Numbered from the stretch's first letter, positions 34,652 through 48,391 are shown. The stretch: DNA of 64,000 nucleotides from Alisma plantago-aquatica (GCA_963693085.1 OY856409.1:506901803-506965802), one strand, 5' to 3'. Program-made: numbers and translations. Notes: a model not told the origin generated them from the letters alone.

Positions 34652-37342
34652 TGTAAAGAGTGGGACCTGATATGGGATCCACTCCTTACTTCATTTGAGA
34701 AAACACATAATAATAGCCTTCAAAAAGTTCTGCACAATATTTTGTCAACCATATTTGTAAAAGAAACATACTTTTATTGATTTTTTTTAGTCCAAGTTCT
34801 ACAGAGGGCACGAAGGGCATCTAACAAGATATGAAATATAATCTAGTAGGATCAGTTTGTGGTGAACAACCTATCCATCTTAGAAGTCTTCTTGAAGTCA
34901 GTCCCAAGTGATGCTTCCTATTTCTAGGAACTTAGATTGTCCAACCTCTGGGTGGGTGGAGAGAAACACCCATAAGAGGAAGCAAACAAGAGAAGGGACA
35001 TGGGTAAAGCTATGTATGTGAAATATTATAATAACTGGGTGTTATTGTAGATCATTGAGAGTTTTGTATAGGAGATTCAATAAGGAGATGCTCAAGAGAG
35101 ATAAGTTCCAAAAGAATTAACACATCAAAAGATGAGACACAATTTATAACAAGAGATTTTATCATTAGGGAGTTTTTCTTTATAAAATTTTCATCAAGAA
35201 CATCATAAGTTGTGCATGTAAAAAAATGCTGGAATAAAGTTAATTAAAGTGAGGCTAGGACACTATGGGATCTCAACCAAAAGTAGGTGGAAAAGAGTGC
35301 ATGGGTGGAATAAGCACGTTCTATATATAGAAAGTGGAAAAGCACACTCAGGATGAAAAAGTACACCCTATGTATGGTTGTACTCATGTACCACTACTAA
35401 AAATAAAATTAGACTAAAACATGCACATAGATAGAAAAGGGCAAGTTAAAGTTTGGTCAAATCTTCACATATTAAAGAGAAGTATGAGAACATTCTCATA
35501 GACAGTATATCTAGGTTAAAGGATCATCAACAATATAATCACATGAATTTAGTGAAACTTCGGGGAAATAATCCCACAAGAGATCAAATTCCAAAATGAT
35601 ACATGAGTAATCAAGGGATATCAATAGATGCCTTATATGGAATAAAGGTGGGTGGTCATATTATTAATGCCTAGGTAAATTGGAGGAAGACACACATACC
35701 TTAGTTGAAATCCTAAATATCCATTTCACTACAAAGATAAGTGCCAGGGTCACGGTCACACACAACCTCTCACTAAACTCGCCATAGCCCAATATGCAAC
35801 CCCATTGTTTCTAGAACAAGCTGCCAGACATTTGAGGTCGGGCGTCTGCAAGAAGAGTATAGGGCAATCCTAGCATAAAAATAGCCCAAGAAGTAGAATG
35901 ATTCTCATGATGGTGAGGATGTCACAATGTCAAAAATTTAGAAGGAAATGGCCCGAGGACACATAAATTGACCACATTCCTTCCAAAGGTAGACGGATTT
36001 GATGAAGAAGAAGCGACATGTTTAGATGAATGTATCTATCTATTCCTTAAAGACCTTTGATGCTCACGTGGTTTCAGTTTTATAAGGTAGTTAGTAAGGA
36101 TACATCTAGTTTTGAAGACCGAGAACCACAAACACAATGATTTTGAGGTTTCTTTCTTATCTAGATTTTGGAACAAATAAGATATATTCCTATACATAAA
36201 CAAAAAGGGAACCACAAGAGTATAAAATCTTAGTTAGAGGAGAATGAGATATATAGTAAATCTAAGAATAAGAGTCGAGGTTGTTGTTCATCTTCTTTCC
36301 TTTTATGGATATAAAATCCAACATGATAGGAAGATATTTAGAAAAATCTAAGCCGATGAAACAACAATATTTCCCTATATCTTAGACTTAATATATTTTG
36401 ATATTTTTTTAAAGAAACAAGCATTAAGTAAAAAAATAAAGCTGACACTAATTTATTATTTTGATATTGTTCAGTGAATTATTTATTATGTAAAACTATT
36501 TTTACTATTATTTAAAATAATATCATTATAATCTATATAACATTACAATATATGGTATTATGACAGCTAAAAGATGACCTACTCAAGAAGGAAGTATATC
36601 TTAATTTGTATTTATTGAAGTACATCTTTTCACATGAATTTTACATTAAGTATGCATAAACAATTTCCTTCTAAGAAAGGCATCTATTTAATTAATGTAA
36701 TGTCAGATTCCCATTGTTATTTCTAGTCTTTTTAGAACTATTCTAATTGTGCACATTACAAATTGAATAATATCAATTTATTATAAGAAAATACATTTGT
36801 TGATACAATTGGTATCTATAGTATAGTATTTTTGTTTAGTTTTTCTAGATAGAATGATGATGAGATTATTAAATTGATGATTTTACATAGTTAAGGAATT
36901 GTGAAGGAAAGAGGCAAGTTTGTTAAGAAAAACGTGCTAACAATGTTATAATAAATTCTCTATTAGTATTCATTTTTTTATTGCATGTGATTTATGATTA
37001 AACATACTTCCAATGCATTGTAACTTCATGGGAGGCTACTTCCTTTACGGTATGCTAGAGAGGAAAATTCATATATATAAGAGAAGGGATGCCAAATTAG
37101 ATTTATGTATAATTCATATATTGTACTTAATGTAATCATGTAATTAAATTCAATATACAATCACCATATTTTTAAATGAGAACTTCACTGAAATTCTTTT
37201 TTGAGGAACAATTTCACACATTTAATACACATAAAACATCATTTCCCATAAAGTACTTTGTTAGCCGAAGGAAAGATAAATTGTCCCACTTGTATGAAAT
37301 AATCATTAATATATTTTTAAACATTATGCACATTTTTAAAAT

Positions 37343-37344
<2 letters not shown>

Positions 37345-37400
<56 letters not shown>
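37345..37400. repeat. (TA)n microsatellite
   Basis: About 28 uninterrupted TA units; they cause mirror-image Ile/Tyr open frames on both strands. Confidence 0.97.
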
Positions 37401-37403
<3 letters not shown>

Positions 37404-37685
37404 TTGTAAGTATTATTGGGTGTGTTTATTGAATAATGGCATAATTGTATGTATATATACATTTAAATTAGAAATTAAGTTTACCTACTTTGTTACACGT
37501 TACTCTAGATCCCATAAATTCTTATATTTCTTTTTATTCAAATTTCCACTAGGACTTTTATTATTGTAATTTATCTAGGAAATAACAAGTTTCCCAACTT
37601 ATGTCATTTTTCTCAATAAAAAGAAAACGTCTTTTATGACCAATAAGAAGGAGAAAACTACTTTTCTTACTAGTTTCACTTTTTG

Positions 37686-37686
<1 letters not shown>

Positions 37687-37723
<37 letters not shown>
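37687..37723. repeat. (TA)n microsatellite
   Basis: About 18 TA units, 290 bases from the previous run. Confidence 0.95.
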
Positions 37724-37724
<1 letters not shown>

Positions 37725-38189
37725 CATGTCTTGTAAGTGAAGTAAACTTTTAATGTATTTATTCTTTCCTTTTAGTCATTAAATTATTAATATTCATTTT
37801 TGGCTCTTCTTTTTCTCTACATCTGGTTTTAAGAAAACTCTACTGAATCAACTATAATACTAACTCCTATTGAAACATTATTCTAATTAGTTGTCACTTA
37901 AAGTCTAAAAATAGTTTTAAACTAAAATAACATATTTCTTGATTCTGTAAATCCTAATAAACTCAAATTCAAGAAAAAGATTTTTAAGGATATCATAAAA
38001 AATAAGAAAATGAGGATTAGGCTAGATACACGGAGTTGGTTTGTAACATTCAGGGTCAAGTGTGAATTTGATTTGATGTCTCATGTATGTCAAACTTGGC
38101 TTAGGCCAACTAGAACCAGCCAATTACACTCTTCAATTGACCGATTGATCTATGAAAATTCATAGAGGTTGGGTAGATGATGTGTTAGT

Positions 38190-41100
38190 GAAATTAGGCT
38201 ATGATACATCTACCATCTTGTGATTCATGTGAGGACCTGTTCCATGTTTGTGACATTTATGCACATGAAGGGTTGGATATCTTAAAAGTATATGCCAAAG
38301 CTGCAGTTATAGGGGGCACTAAGGAAGATTGTTATTTTAACTCTGTAGATGACATTTTTGAAGAGTGTCTACCATGCATGGATCGAAACTACTACTAATG
38401 GTAAATGTCTTGAACCAATAGTTTAATTACTCAAAGAGGCATTTTAATTTCTCAAAGGGGAAGTTGAAAAGGTCAAACTGGATGTAGTAAGGTTGCTAGT
38501 GACGATCTACCTTCTATTTCTATAAAGCCTATGGATACTTGTATGGATGAACTTTCTATTCTTGAGCTGAAGACCCTTCTAGAGGGCTTGAAATATTCTT
38601 TCTTTGGTCCAAATTGCACCCTCCTAGTGGTAGTTTGATCTCATCTTTCTCTAAACCAAGAATATGTTGTTGATGTGCTCAAGAAAAATATAGAGGCCGT
38701 CAGATGGTATATTTTTAATTTTAGGGGAGTGTGTCTTTCAATTTATATACACCCCATCTATCTAGAGGAGGAAACTCACCCTAGTAGATTAATCTAGAAT
38801 AGGTTCAACCCAAAATTTGAAGAGGTTGTGACCCAAGAGATCGTGATGTTACTTGATTCAGGTATTATATACCCCATTTTTGACATCCTATCAATGAGTC
38901 CCATCCAAGTGGTGCTTAAGCAATGTGGGATCATAATCACACCTAATGAAGGTGGTGATCAAGGGCCTATGAGAAAACAATCCAAGTGGTGGATGTGTAT
39001 TAATTATAGAAAATTAAATGAAAATGCAAGGAACAATCACTTGCCATTGACATTCATTGATCAAACTCTTAAAAACATGGTAGGAAAAAGAATATGCTTC
39101 CTTGGTGGACGCTAATGGTATTTTCAAGGATAAATTCACCATATAGATCAGGCTAAACTACTTTACATGCCCTTTTGGAACTTTTTCTTATTAAAGGATG
39201 TCATTTGGTATGTGCAACACACCATCCACATTACAAATATGTGTGACATTAATCATCTTTTACAAGTTGGATTCATCATTAAATGTGTTTATTGATGCAT
39301 TTTCTCTTTCTTCTAAAGTCTTTTCTTGATTTCTTGCTTCATCTCACAATCACTTTGGAAATGTGTGTGGAATTTTGGCTAGTTATATCTTGGGAAAAGA
39401 GTCACTTCATGGTCCCTAAAGGTGTAGTGTTAGGTCATAGAGTTTGGAATTCCTGAATAGAAGTTGATAAAGTCAAAGTGGTGTTGCTTTCTACGTTGAC
39501 TATCCCCTCCACAGTGAGGCATGTTAGACTTTTCCTATGACATCCTAGATTATACCTCCATTTTTTAAAGGATTTAAGTAACATATCAAAGTCGTTGCAC
39601 CTCCTTCTTGAAAAATATGATACTTCCATATTGATGATATATACATAGAATAATTTAATCTTTTGAAGATAAGGTTGACTTTTGAATCTTATCATGAGAT
39701 CCCAACTTCTCTATTCCTTTTATAATCATGATAGTTTCATTATATAGGGAAGTGGGGTAAGTTTTTTGCTAAAGAATTGGTCGTGTGCCTGATTCCATTT
39801 ATTATGCTACTAAGACGTTGGATGATGACCAAAGAGGTTACACAACTACTGCACACGAGTTGCTTACTATAGTTTTTCTCTAGACAAATTCTAATCTTCT
39901 GTGCTGTAAAACATGAACACTTTCTACACAGACAATGTTGCTTTAAATTATATCATGTTCAAGAAAGATTGAAAGACTAGATTGATCTGGTGGATACTAT
40001 ACTTCACCAAGTTGACATATATATTTTTTTTATAAAAAAAGCTTGGGAGATTTCTATTTCCAACAATTTATCTTACATGGAGGATTAATTTTATGGTGGA
40101 AAGAATCAAAGAGACCATGCCACACAGGAAGCTCATACTGATTAGCAAAACCCACCATCCACAGTACAAGCATAAAACCAACTTCTTGGATAATGGAAGA
40201 CTGCCAAAGGACGTGTTTAAGTGAATAAATAAAAATATTGTATGCTTCCTTTAAACATTATGTTTGGGATGACCCTCATATCTTTAATTATTGTTTAAAT
40301 CAACTTATGAGAAGATGAGCATATCAAGATACACTCAATGCACCACTCTGGTGCATGTAGGGGGCATTTTTGGGGGAAAATGACATGCTGGAAAAGTTAT
40401 CAATGTAGTTTCTTTTAGTATCTATTCAAGGATTCACATGAATATTTCAAATATTTATGAAATTTAATAGAGAAGGCACCATCACTAAGATAGATATGAT
40501 GCCTGTAACTTCCATATTGGTAGTAGAGGTTTCGATATATGGGGAATTTACTTAATGGGTCTGTTTCCTTTGTCTTATGGGTTTTTTATATATTCTTGTA
40601 GCTATTGATGACATCTCCAAGCAGGTCTAAGATATATCCACTAGAACTTATGTAGACAAAGTCATGTATGAACTCATGAAGTTAAACAAATTGATACGTT
40701 TTGGAGTGCCAAGTAATGTCATAAGAGAAGGAGGAACCCCTTTAATTCATAAACTTTGAGAATCTTTTGAAAAGGCAAGGTGTCAACCACCAAGTGGGTA
40801 CTCCATACCATCTCCAAGCTAGTGAGCAAGTGAAGATTTCCAATTGAGAGATAAAGGTCATACTTAAGAAGAGGGTGAGACCAATACATAAGGATTGATA
40901 AATATGACTTAATGGATCTTTATAGGCATATAGAACATCATATAAAACTCTAATTGGCACAAGACCTTTTGAGTTGATATTTGAAAGAGCTTCCACTTAT
41001 CGATTGAGTTGCAATAGAAGGTGTTTGGGTGCTCAAGTATATTGTTGTGAATATCGATATAACATGAATCAGAAGGAAGCTGCAACTTAATGATCTTCAA

Positions 41101-41450
41101 GAGATAATGCTCGAGTACATGTGCTTTCCAAAAGCTACAAGGGAAAAATGAAATTCTACATGATAAGATGATAAGAAAAATAACATTTTAACCCAATTAA
41201 TGGATTTGGATGTATTATTTATGTATTAAGTTCTTTCTAGGAAAAATAAGATCAAGGTAAGAAGTCCCATACAAAGTGAATCATACCTTACCATTCTACT
41301 GTTGTTGTGATACAAAGAAAAGGAAGGAACCAAGGAGTCTATAGTGAAAGGACAAAGATAGAAACCAATTGCTAAAGTAGAGACTGACAAGATTCAAAGT
41401 TTTGATATCTCCAAGTTGATTTAGATCTTCCTATTATAAGAGGAAGAATA
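38190..41450 (+). pseudogene. Athila-type gypsy pol, decayed
   Basis: The best segment is the RT start at 38828-39115: 'VTQEIVMLLDSGIIYPI', 'WMCINYRKLNENARNNHLPL.FIDQ.L', which matches the Athila/Tat RT ('W..CIDYRKLN.ATRKDHFPLPFIDQMLERL'). Upstream at 38580-38800 is the linker 'LKY.FFG.N.TLPV..SSHLS..QE'. Downstream fragments include 'GVVLGHRV....IEVDKVKV' near 39425, 'RHVRLFL.HPR' near 39520, an RNase H trace near 39960, and integrase traces ('FDIWGI.LMG.FP' near 40535). A terminal segment near 41000-41400 has 'L.LNDLQEI.LE'. There are stops and frameshifts every few dozen codons. Confidence 0.75.
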
Positions 41451-43329
41451 TTCAAATGTGAACAAGAGTGCCATATACTATGTGAAGGAATTCTCAAGAA
41501 CTACAAGGTGTTTATGAACTAAGGAATACCATGCTTGGATGAATGTGATAAACTTAGCACTACTAGTGGAAGGATTCCCATCTTGGTTGGCAAAATTTTT
41601 ACCTGATACTTTTTAATTTTTTATTATACTTTCATTTTATACTTCCAAGAAACACACATAAACATAACACACTTGATAGTTTTTATTTGTTTTTTATGTG
41701 CCAGCGTACGTGGAACATAAGAGAAGGGAATGCCCACAATATGACCAAACCAATTGAAGATCACAAAGTGAGAAATGAGTGTTTCAGATTAAACTGTGCA
41801 TTTACATATCACACTATAGAAAAACCATTTTACAATGACTTTTGTACTAGTTTTAAGAAATGAGGATATTGAATTGTAAGACATGAAAACTCACCACAAT
41901 TGTTTTCTTCTAGCATTGACGTGTTGACCAAAGAGAAAAATGGCCATTCTAGATAGAACTATCATGGAGGATAAACCATTGAATCACTTGAAAGAAAATA
42001 TCTAAAGCATCATTGGTGATTACCCTATCAATCCAAGCCTAGTTTCATGTTGAGGACAACATGATTCAGATTACCATGGTAGGGCATTACTCCCTGTCTA
42101 TTATTCCTTTATTCTTAATTTTATAATATTGTTCTAAATTTTTTGCAAGAACATTTCTATGATTTTGAATAACCCACTCGTATAGTGTTTACTTCCTGGC
42201 CTTACATGTTAGCATAATGCATCATTGCATGTCTTGTAGTTCATTTGCTTGCATTTTTGTGTAAAATATCAAAAATTGTATTATTTCCATGTCTTCCACT
42301 CATATTGCATTGTATGTAATTTTTTATCAAGTTATTCTATTTGGTTATCTAAGATTTGGTTTCTTTCTCTTTATTACTTAGTAGAGTAAATCTTGATGTT
42401 AATAGGGATAGTTTGACACCATTTTACCAAATCTTCCCAATCGTGAAATTACCTACCCAAAAGGATGCTCCAACCTAATCTTTATCTCATTATGCTGAAT
42501 TGAAGGACCATTGATAAATTCACTCATATTATCACCTGAGTCTTGATAAATGATCTCAGGTTTTCTATATATACAAGTTTTCCACTCTTGTCATGGTTAC
42601 TTATAATGGAATTAAAGCAAATAAAATGTTTAGGTTCATCTAATTCTTATGAAAAGGATGTGGTTTACCATAAATGCCCATTCATCATGGTTTTTCCATT
42701 GCTTGTGAAGAATATTGAAAAATCTTGCATGCAAGATAGTATGCATGTATATCCACACCATGAAAACCCTATTTTCATCCACTTTCTTCCACCACTTCTA
42801 ACCTTTACACCTCATTAAAAGATACCAAAAAGATCACACATAGAGCAAACCTTATCCACTCTCCAAAAGTGTGGGGTAGACAACCCTTCCTCCCTTCTAC
42901 TTCTTCTTACCACCCTACAACCCTAGATACTCTATTGGAAATTAAAAAATAAAAATGAAAAAAAAGGTGCTGCTATGTAGTGTCACCTAATTAAAGACAA
43001 GAAGCAATGAATTATCAATGTAATAGAATTCCTACCAATTTTTAAGCCCCCTTAGTCTAATTGGATACACATTGGGTTCGAAAATAGAAATTCTAGTTCT
43101 CATGCCTCCTTTCATAGCCAAGTGGGTGATTTGGGTGGGATTGACATATAGTGTTGAATATATCCAAGAGGAACAAAATTCCAAACTTCTTTGATCAATT
43201 CCAAATATGTTATTATTCACTCAAACCTTTGTCAATGCTACACTATTTGCATGAGTTTTGTCCTCCTATATGGGAAGTCTATGCACCATGTGCCTTGATT
43301 TAATTTGATTAGTGATATTGGACATGATA
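41451..43329 (+). other. Athila 3' internal region, no gene seen
   Basis: This follows pol in the position where Athila elements carry their variable third ORF. 42035-42060 has TTGAGGACAACATGATTCAG, similar to the 'GAGGACAA.....TTTAG' words after gypsy pol genes. A 91-codon frame at 42543-42818 matches nothing I know. Confidence 0.4.
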
Positions 43330-43340
43330 AAAGTGCATCA
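43330..43340. repeat. Target-site duplication AAAGTGCATCA, left copy (LINE)
   Basis: Identical to 48392-48402; an 11-bp duplication is normal for LINE insertion. Confidence 0.9.
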
Positions 43341-43539
43341 TTTTTTTTGGGGTGAATCAGACCTTTGTATTGCTATTTTTGTTTTTTTTTGTAAGTATAG
43401 AAAAATGCACCATAGAGATGAGGAAAAATCTATGAGCTAAGAAGGATTAACCAAAGGGTGAGTAAAACACTACACAATCAGATCAGAAAAAGAGAAGAAA
43501 AGCTATATACAACACTAAGGGAGGATGAGCAACTAAAAA

Positions 43540-46500
43540 GAAACCACCAAGCATTCTGGTCAGTTGCACGAAGAAGTGATCCTGTTCCAAAGAACACTAC
43601 TGTCAGTAGAAAGGTTCCTATGGACCCGAGAGTTCCTTTCAAACTGTAAGTAGTAAATAGCAGAAAGAGCAAACAAGTTCTCTTTCCTAGACTTGAAATT
43701 AACAAGATCTTGTAAGGAGTTGGGGATACATTTGGAGTAATTCTCATTCACAACTTTTTCCCAGATGGAAGCACTATACTTGCAGCCAAATATAAGATGG
43801 TGAGTGTTTTCAACATCACCCCTACATAAGAAGCATAAGGAAGGTGTAGAAATTCCTCTCCTTTTGGCGTAATCAGTGGTGGGAAGTCGGTCATGACAAC
43901 TCATCCAAGTAAAAATTTGGAAAATACAAGGCACTTTGAAGCTCTAGATCCATTTGAACAAGGGGTTATTAGCAACTTTTTCTCTGATGTTCAACCAAAT
44001 AAGACGTTGGTTGATAATAAGTTCATTATAGACAAGGATTTTATCCTCACCACCAGTAGGTTTATCCATCTTCTCAAGGAACTGGCAGAGATGCTAATGT
44101 AGTCTAGAAGAAGAACTTATCTAGCGATTTCCATCAATAATAGAACTGACCATGCATGACTCCTTGATCCCAATACAATATTTAAGAAACAAACCTTCAG
44201 GGATCCATGGATCAATCCAAAGAAAGACACTATCACCATTGCCAATCTTGTAATCATCTAACTGCCTAAAATCATCTAAATTTCTCAAAATCTGAGTGAA
44301 ATACCAGGAATGATGAGTAGAGGGATCAATACTCCACAAGGAGTTTTTTTCTTAAATACTTTGCATGAACCCACTTAATCCACAAGGTATCCTTTTTTGA
44401 GACAATTCTTCAGATATACAATAGAATAGCAATATTGTCCCACTTTGTAGATCTCTTTAACATTCCTAATCCCAAGGCCTCCTTCTTTTAGCTTGGTCAT
44501 CTTGTCCCACTTGATAAGATGTAGGTTGATGTTACCATCAGTTTGACCCCACAAGAAATTCCTAATAACTCACTCAATCTCTTCACAAATAGAGCTAGGA
44601 AGAGGAAAAGTGGAGGACCATTATCTGTGCATGGTAGAGAGAGTGGAATTACAAAGCTCTAACCTACCAGCAAATGAAATCTACTTAGCTTTCCAACCAT
44701 CCAATCTCTTATTCAATCTATCAATGAGAGAATAATAATGAGCCTTAGATAATTTTCCAATGAAAAGAGGAATACCCAAGTACCTTTGAGGCATGACTCC
44801 TTGTCCAATTCCCAAAATATTAGTACCATATCAACATCAACGCCAATGCTTGCAAAGAAAGAACTCTTCTCCTAACTAACTTTGATACCAGTTAAGCAGG
44901 CAAGTTTATCAAAGATATTTCTAAGTTTAGTAACACCACATTCATCAGCATGCATGAAAATCATCAAATTATCAACAAAGGCTAGATGTGAGACTCACAA
45001 TGATTTGGAGGCAAGATGAGGCTTGATTCCTTCTGAATCAACTTTTGACTTCATAAGATGCGTGAAAGTTTGCATAACAATATTGAAAAGATAAGGGGTA
45101 AGAGGGTCTCCCTGCCTGATTGCATTAGTGGGATTAAAGGTCTCACTATCTTCCCCATTAAATAGAATTTCATAGGAAGTAGTGTGAAAAATCTCTCTCA
45201 ATCGGACTACCCAACTACTGGGAAAATTTATAAGATTCAAAATCTTGAACAAAGAATCCCGATTGATAGTATCATAAACTTTGCCAAGGTAAACCTTCAC
45301 ATAAATTTTCTAACCACTCCCTTTTATATTGAAGTCATGGATCAACTCATTTGATAGTAAGATAGCATCCTAGTTGCTTCTTCCTCGAATAAAAGCACAC
45401 TGGTTACTGCTAGTAATAGTAGGAAGAACATCCTATAACCTGCTAGTGAGGATTTTAGAAATAATCTTATAAGTCACATTGGAGAGAGAAATGGGTCTCC
45501 AATTCTTAATAAGATGGGATTCAACACTTTTGGGAATGAGAGCAATGAAGGTTCTATTGGCATCTTTGAGTAATCTACCAGACTTGAAGAACTCCAAAAT
45601 AGAAGCAATGACATCCTCTTTAATAATACTCCAGTTGGACGTAAAGAACTTCCCATTAAGACCATCAGGACCTAGGCACTTATCAACATTATGTCCCTAA
45701 ACAACATACTCAACCTCCTTTCTAGTGAAAAACCTATAAAGAGCATCCTTTTGTGCATCAGAAATGGCAGAAGAATTAAGGTTCTCCAGAGTAGAAGTCT
45801 CCACAGAAGAATTAGTATTAAACAACCTATAATAGAAATCCAAAACATACTTCCTAATGTCTCCAGAATTATGATTAAGAACTCCTTCAATATATAAATA
45901 TTTAATGTGATTTCTATGTCTTCTAGTTTTGATAGTCGAATAGAAGAACTTGGAGTTAGAGTCCCCCTTCTTCAGCCACTGGATTCTAGATTTCTTCCTT
46001 GCCAAAGATTCTTCATTAAGTCTTTCCTCTCTAACACGTTTCCTACTTTCACAATCTTGATATTGAAGTTCAACATTAAGAGGGTCCCTATCAAGATTAG
46101 CTTGGATCATCACAACATCCCTTTCAAGAATCGTAGCCTCATCTTAAAGATTACCCACCTTTTCCCAATTCCATTTGAAGAGGTTCCTTCTTAGAACTCT
46201 GAATTTTGAATAAAGAACGTAAATAGGATAGCCCTGAAAATCATCCTTCCAAGAGTCCGCAACAATCTTCTCAAAGTCCTCCCTCTAGTCTAGGCATTTA
46301 TGAATATAAAGGGAGCAACGATTTTCCTCTTTTTGCCAATATTCAACACCATGATCTTATGGTCACTAGTAATATTAGGAATACCATGAATCTCAGGAGA
46401 AGCATCCATCAACTCCTTATTATAAAGGATCTTATCAATCTTTGAGGTACTAAAATCGAAACCACTTTGGTGGTCATCCCACGAGAAGAAACCTCCACTT

Positions 46501-46964
46501 AAGGACAGTTCAAAAAGCCCACTATTGATCATGTAGTTGTTGAAGTCTTCCATGGATCTTTTGGAAGGAGGTTCCTTACCAACCTTTTCATTATAGCTTC
46601 TGACAGTGTTAAAATCACCTAAGATAGTCTAGGGTTCAAATACATTCTTGTTAATAGATTCCAAGTCACACCACAGAGAAAACCTATTTGAATCTGGGTT
46701 ATGCCCGTACACAGCTGTAATAAGAAAACTCTTATCTTCTACTCAAAATTTAGCATGAACAAATTGGTTTGACTATGAAATTTTGTCAATAGTACAATAG
46801 TTTCTATCCCACAACAAGACAACTCTACCAAGAACATGACTAGCATCATTAGAAGTCCAATTATATTGAGAAAAGTATTTGCACAAAAGCCTATCAATTT
46901 TACCAACCCAAACTTTAGTTTCAATAAGAATTAAGATAGGAGGTCGAAGCCTCATAACCTCCTC
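43540..46964 (-). pseudogene. LINE ORF2 (endonuclease, reverse transcriptase, zinc-binding domain)
   Basis: Minus strand from 46955: 'PPILILIETKV' (endonuclease start), 'ILGDFNTV' near 46610, 'SKIDKILYN' near 46430 and 'SDHKIMVL' near 46355. RT: 'KKGDSNSKFFY' near 45975, 'NGPDG'-type region near 45660, 'IRQGDPLTPYLFNIVM' near 45100 and, at 44959-44982, FVDNLM where active elements have F/YADDL. The second catalytic Asp is Asn, so RT would be inactive even if translated. A zinc-binding RVT domain (43560-43934) has 'CFLCRGDVENTHHLIFGC'. Numerous stops and frameshifts. Confidence 0.88.
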
Positions 46965-48369
46965 CTAAATTTTCGAAGCTTTAATATTAAGAACCCTTAC
47001 ATTATTGGAGAGGATGGTCAAATTATTTTCAATCATTAGAAACATTTTGAACAATACTTCACTGGTTTGGTTCACTTCAACTTCGCCACCAAGACTCCCA
47101 AACTTGTTGTGAAGAATAGCACCACTGTCTTGAGCTTTTTCCGCTTTACCTCTGGCTTTCTTTCTCCTATTTCCTTTTGGAACCTCAAAATCCTCTGAAC
47201 TATTTTTCCCAACAAAGTTCGGTGGAGTGGATAAGTCAACCGCTTCCCCGTATTGAAGTGTACTAGATTTAATGCTATCTTGGGTAATAATGTTAGACCT
47301 TTGATCGTTATCTTCAAATGGTGCTTCAGTAAAATGAAACTCTTTATATTCTATTTCAGTTTCTACAAGATTCGGTTCTATCATATCCGTAGTACCTCCA
47401 ATAGGAAATTCTACAGTAACCTACAATGTACTATTATCAGGCAATGGAACAGTAGGAATTTCCTCATCATTTTTCTTCTCGATAGCTTTAGGAACCCAAA
47501 CCTTTTTCCTTTTGTTATCAATAAGAGCATCATTACAAACAATATGCACACACTCATTATGCCCAAATAGATTTCAAACTGGACACCTCAAAGGAGTCCA
47601 CTCATACTCAAATAGGATAGAGTGTTTCTCTCCTTTACTACTCATCACTTCAAGGGACTCTAGAAAAACTGACGTCGTAGGTAGCAGGACTTGGATTCAG
47701 GCATATTCAAGCCTACGACACTCATATGTGAACCTTCCTATTCTCAAAGGAATCCCTAGGAAAGATCCAATCCTAGAGAACATCTTAGAATCCCACAACT
47801 CCAAAGGCAAGTCATGGTTCCTAATCCAAATCAGCAGATCTTCAAGTGTGACTCTCGATAGGACATTGTCAGGCTTCCACTTCAGCAACACCATCGACTT
47901 CCCTCTAACATACCAAGTACCTCCTTCATCTATAGTCTCTAGGTCAGAATGATCCGAGAACTTAATCAAGAAGAAGCCTCTTCCATGACTTAAGATTTCA
48001 ATGGAACCTTTCAGCGACCAGATCTGAGAGATACTTCTCCAAAGTAGCTAGATGGACTTTGAACCTAATGACGTAACCAGCAAGGCAGTTCTTCCATCGT
48101 TCAACATTCAAGTTTGCCTCCTCCTATGGATAAACCAGAAAGTTCCCCTTCATCTCAACCTCCATCTTCTCCAAAGTTGTGACATCCTCAGAAGTATTTT
48201 TAATTAGTTTACTCCAGAAACTTGAAGCCACTGAGAAGGGAACACCTGCGATTGGAACAACATTGGAAGAAGTAGAGGCTTCCAACAAACTTTGCTTCTG
48301 ATGGATGCCACCTCCATCATTCATAGAGTCACCAGAGTCTCTAGACGTTACTCCACTTTACGTCGCCAT
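46965..48369 (-). pseudogene. LINE ORF1 (DUF4283-type nucleic-acid-binding protein)
   Basis: ATG at 48369, in a GTTCACAATGGCG context; codon 4 is already a stop, and the frame continues from ATG 48324. 47697-47969 reads 'GGTWYVRGKSMVLLKWKPDN', 'WIRNHDLPLELWDS' and 'IGSFLGIPL.......', the DUF4283 and following region of plant LINE ORF1 proteins. The C-terminal part (46965-47384) is charged, with a KxRRKKARGK-like basic patch. The CCHC knuckle usually found after DUF4283 is not clear. Several stops. Confidence 0.8.
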
Positions 48370-48391
48370 TGTTCACAATTCTTCTTGTTAC

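Larger units (their letters stand above)
34652..38048 (-). repeat. G2 5' LTR (3.4 kb)
   Basis: On the plus strand it begins TGTAAAGAG next to the primer site and ends TTTGTAACA. The left end can form a hairpin of GTAAAGAGTGG with CCACTCCTTAC, like G1 and G3. A donor-like box in minus sense (AAGGTATGTGTG) is at 35692-35703. Two AT microsatellites lie within. The right 130 bases repeat at 32683-32809. No gene seen. Confidence 0.65.
43341..48391 (-). mobile_element. Full-length L1-type LINE, two ORFs, inactive
   Basis: The element of 5051 bases lies between two copies of AAAGTGCATCA. The minus-strand poly(A) is T8 at 43341-43348. The first ATG is only 22 bases from the 5' end. It has ORF1 (RNA-binding, DUF4283-type) and ORF2 (endonuclease, RT, zinc-binding domain). 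No RNase H is evident, unlike the LINE at 452-3533, so this is a different lineage. Stops, frameshifts and an active-site change inactivate it. Confidence 0.92.
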
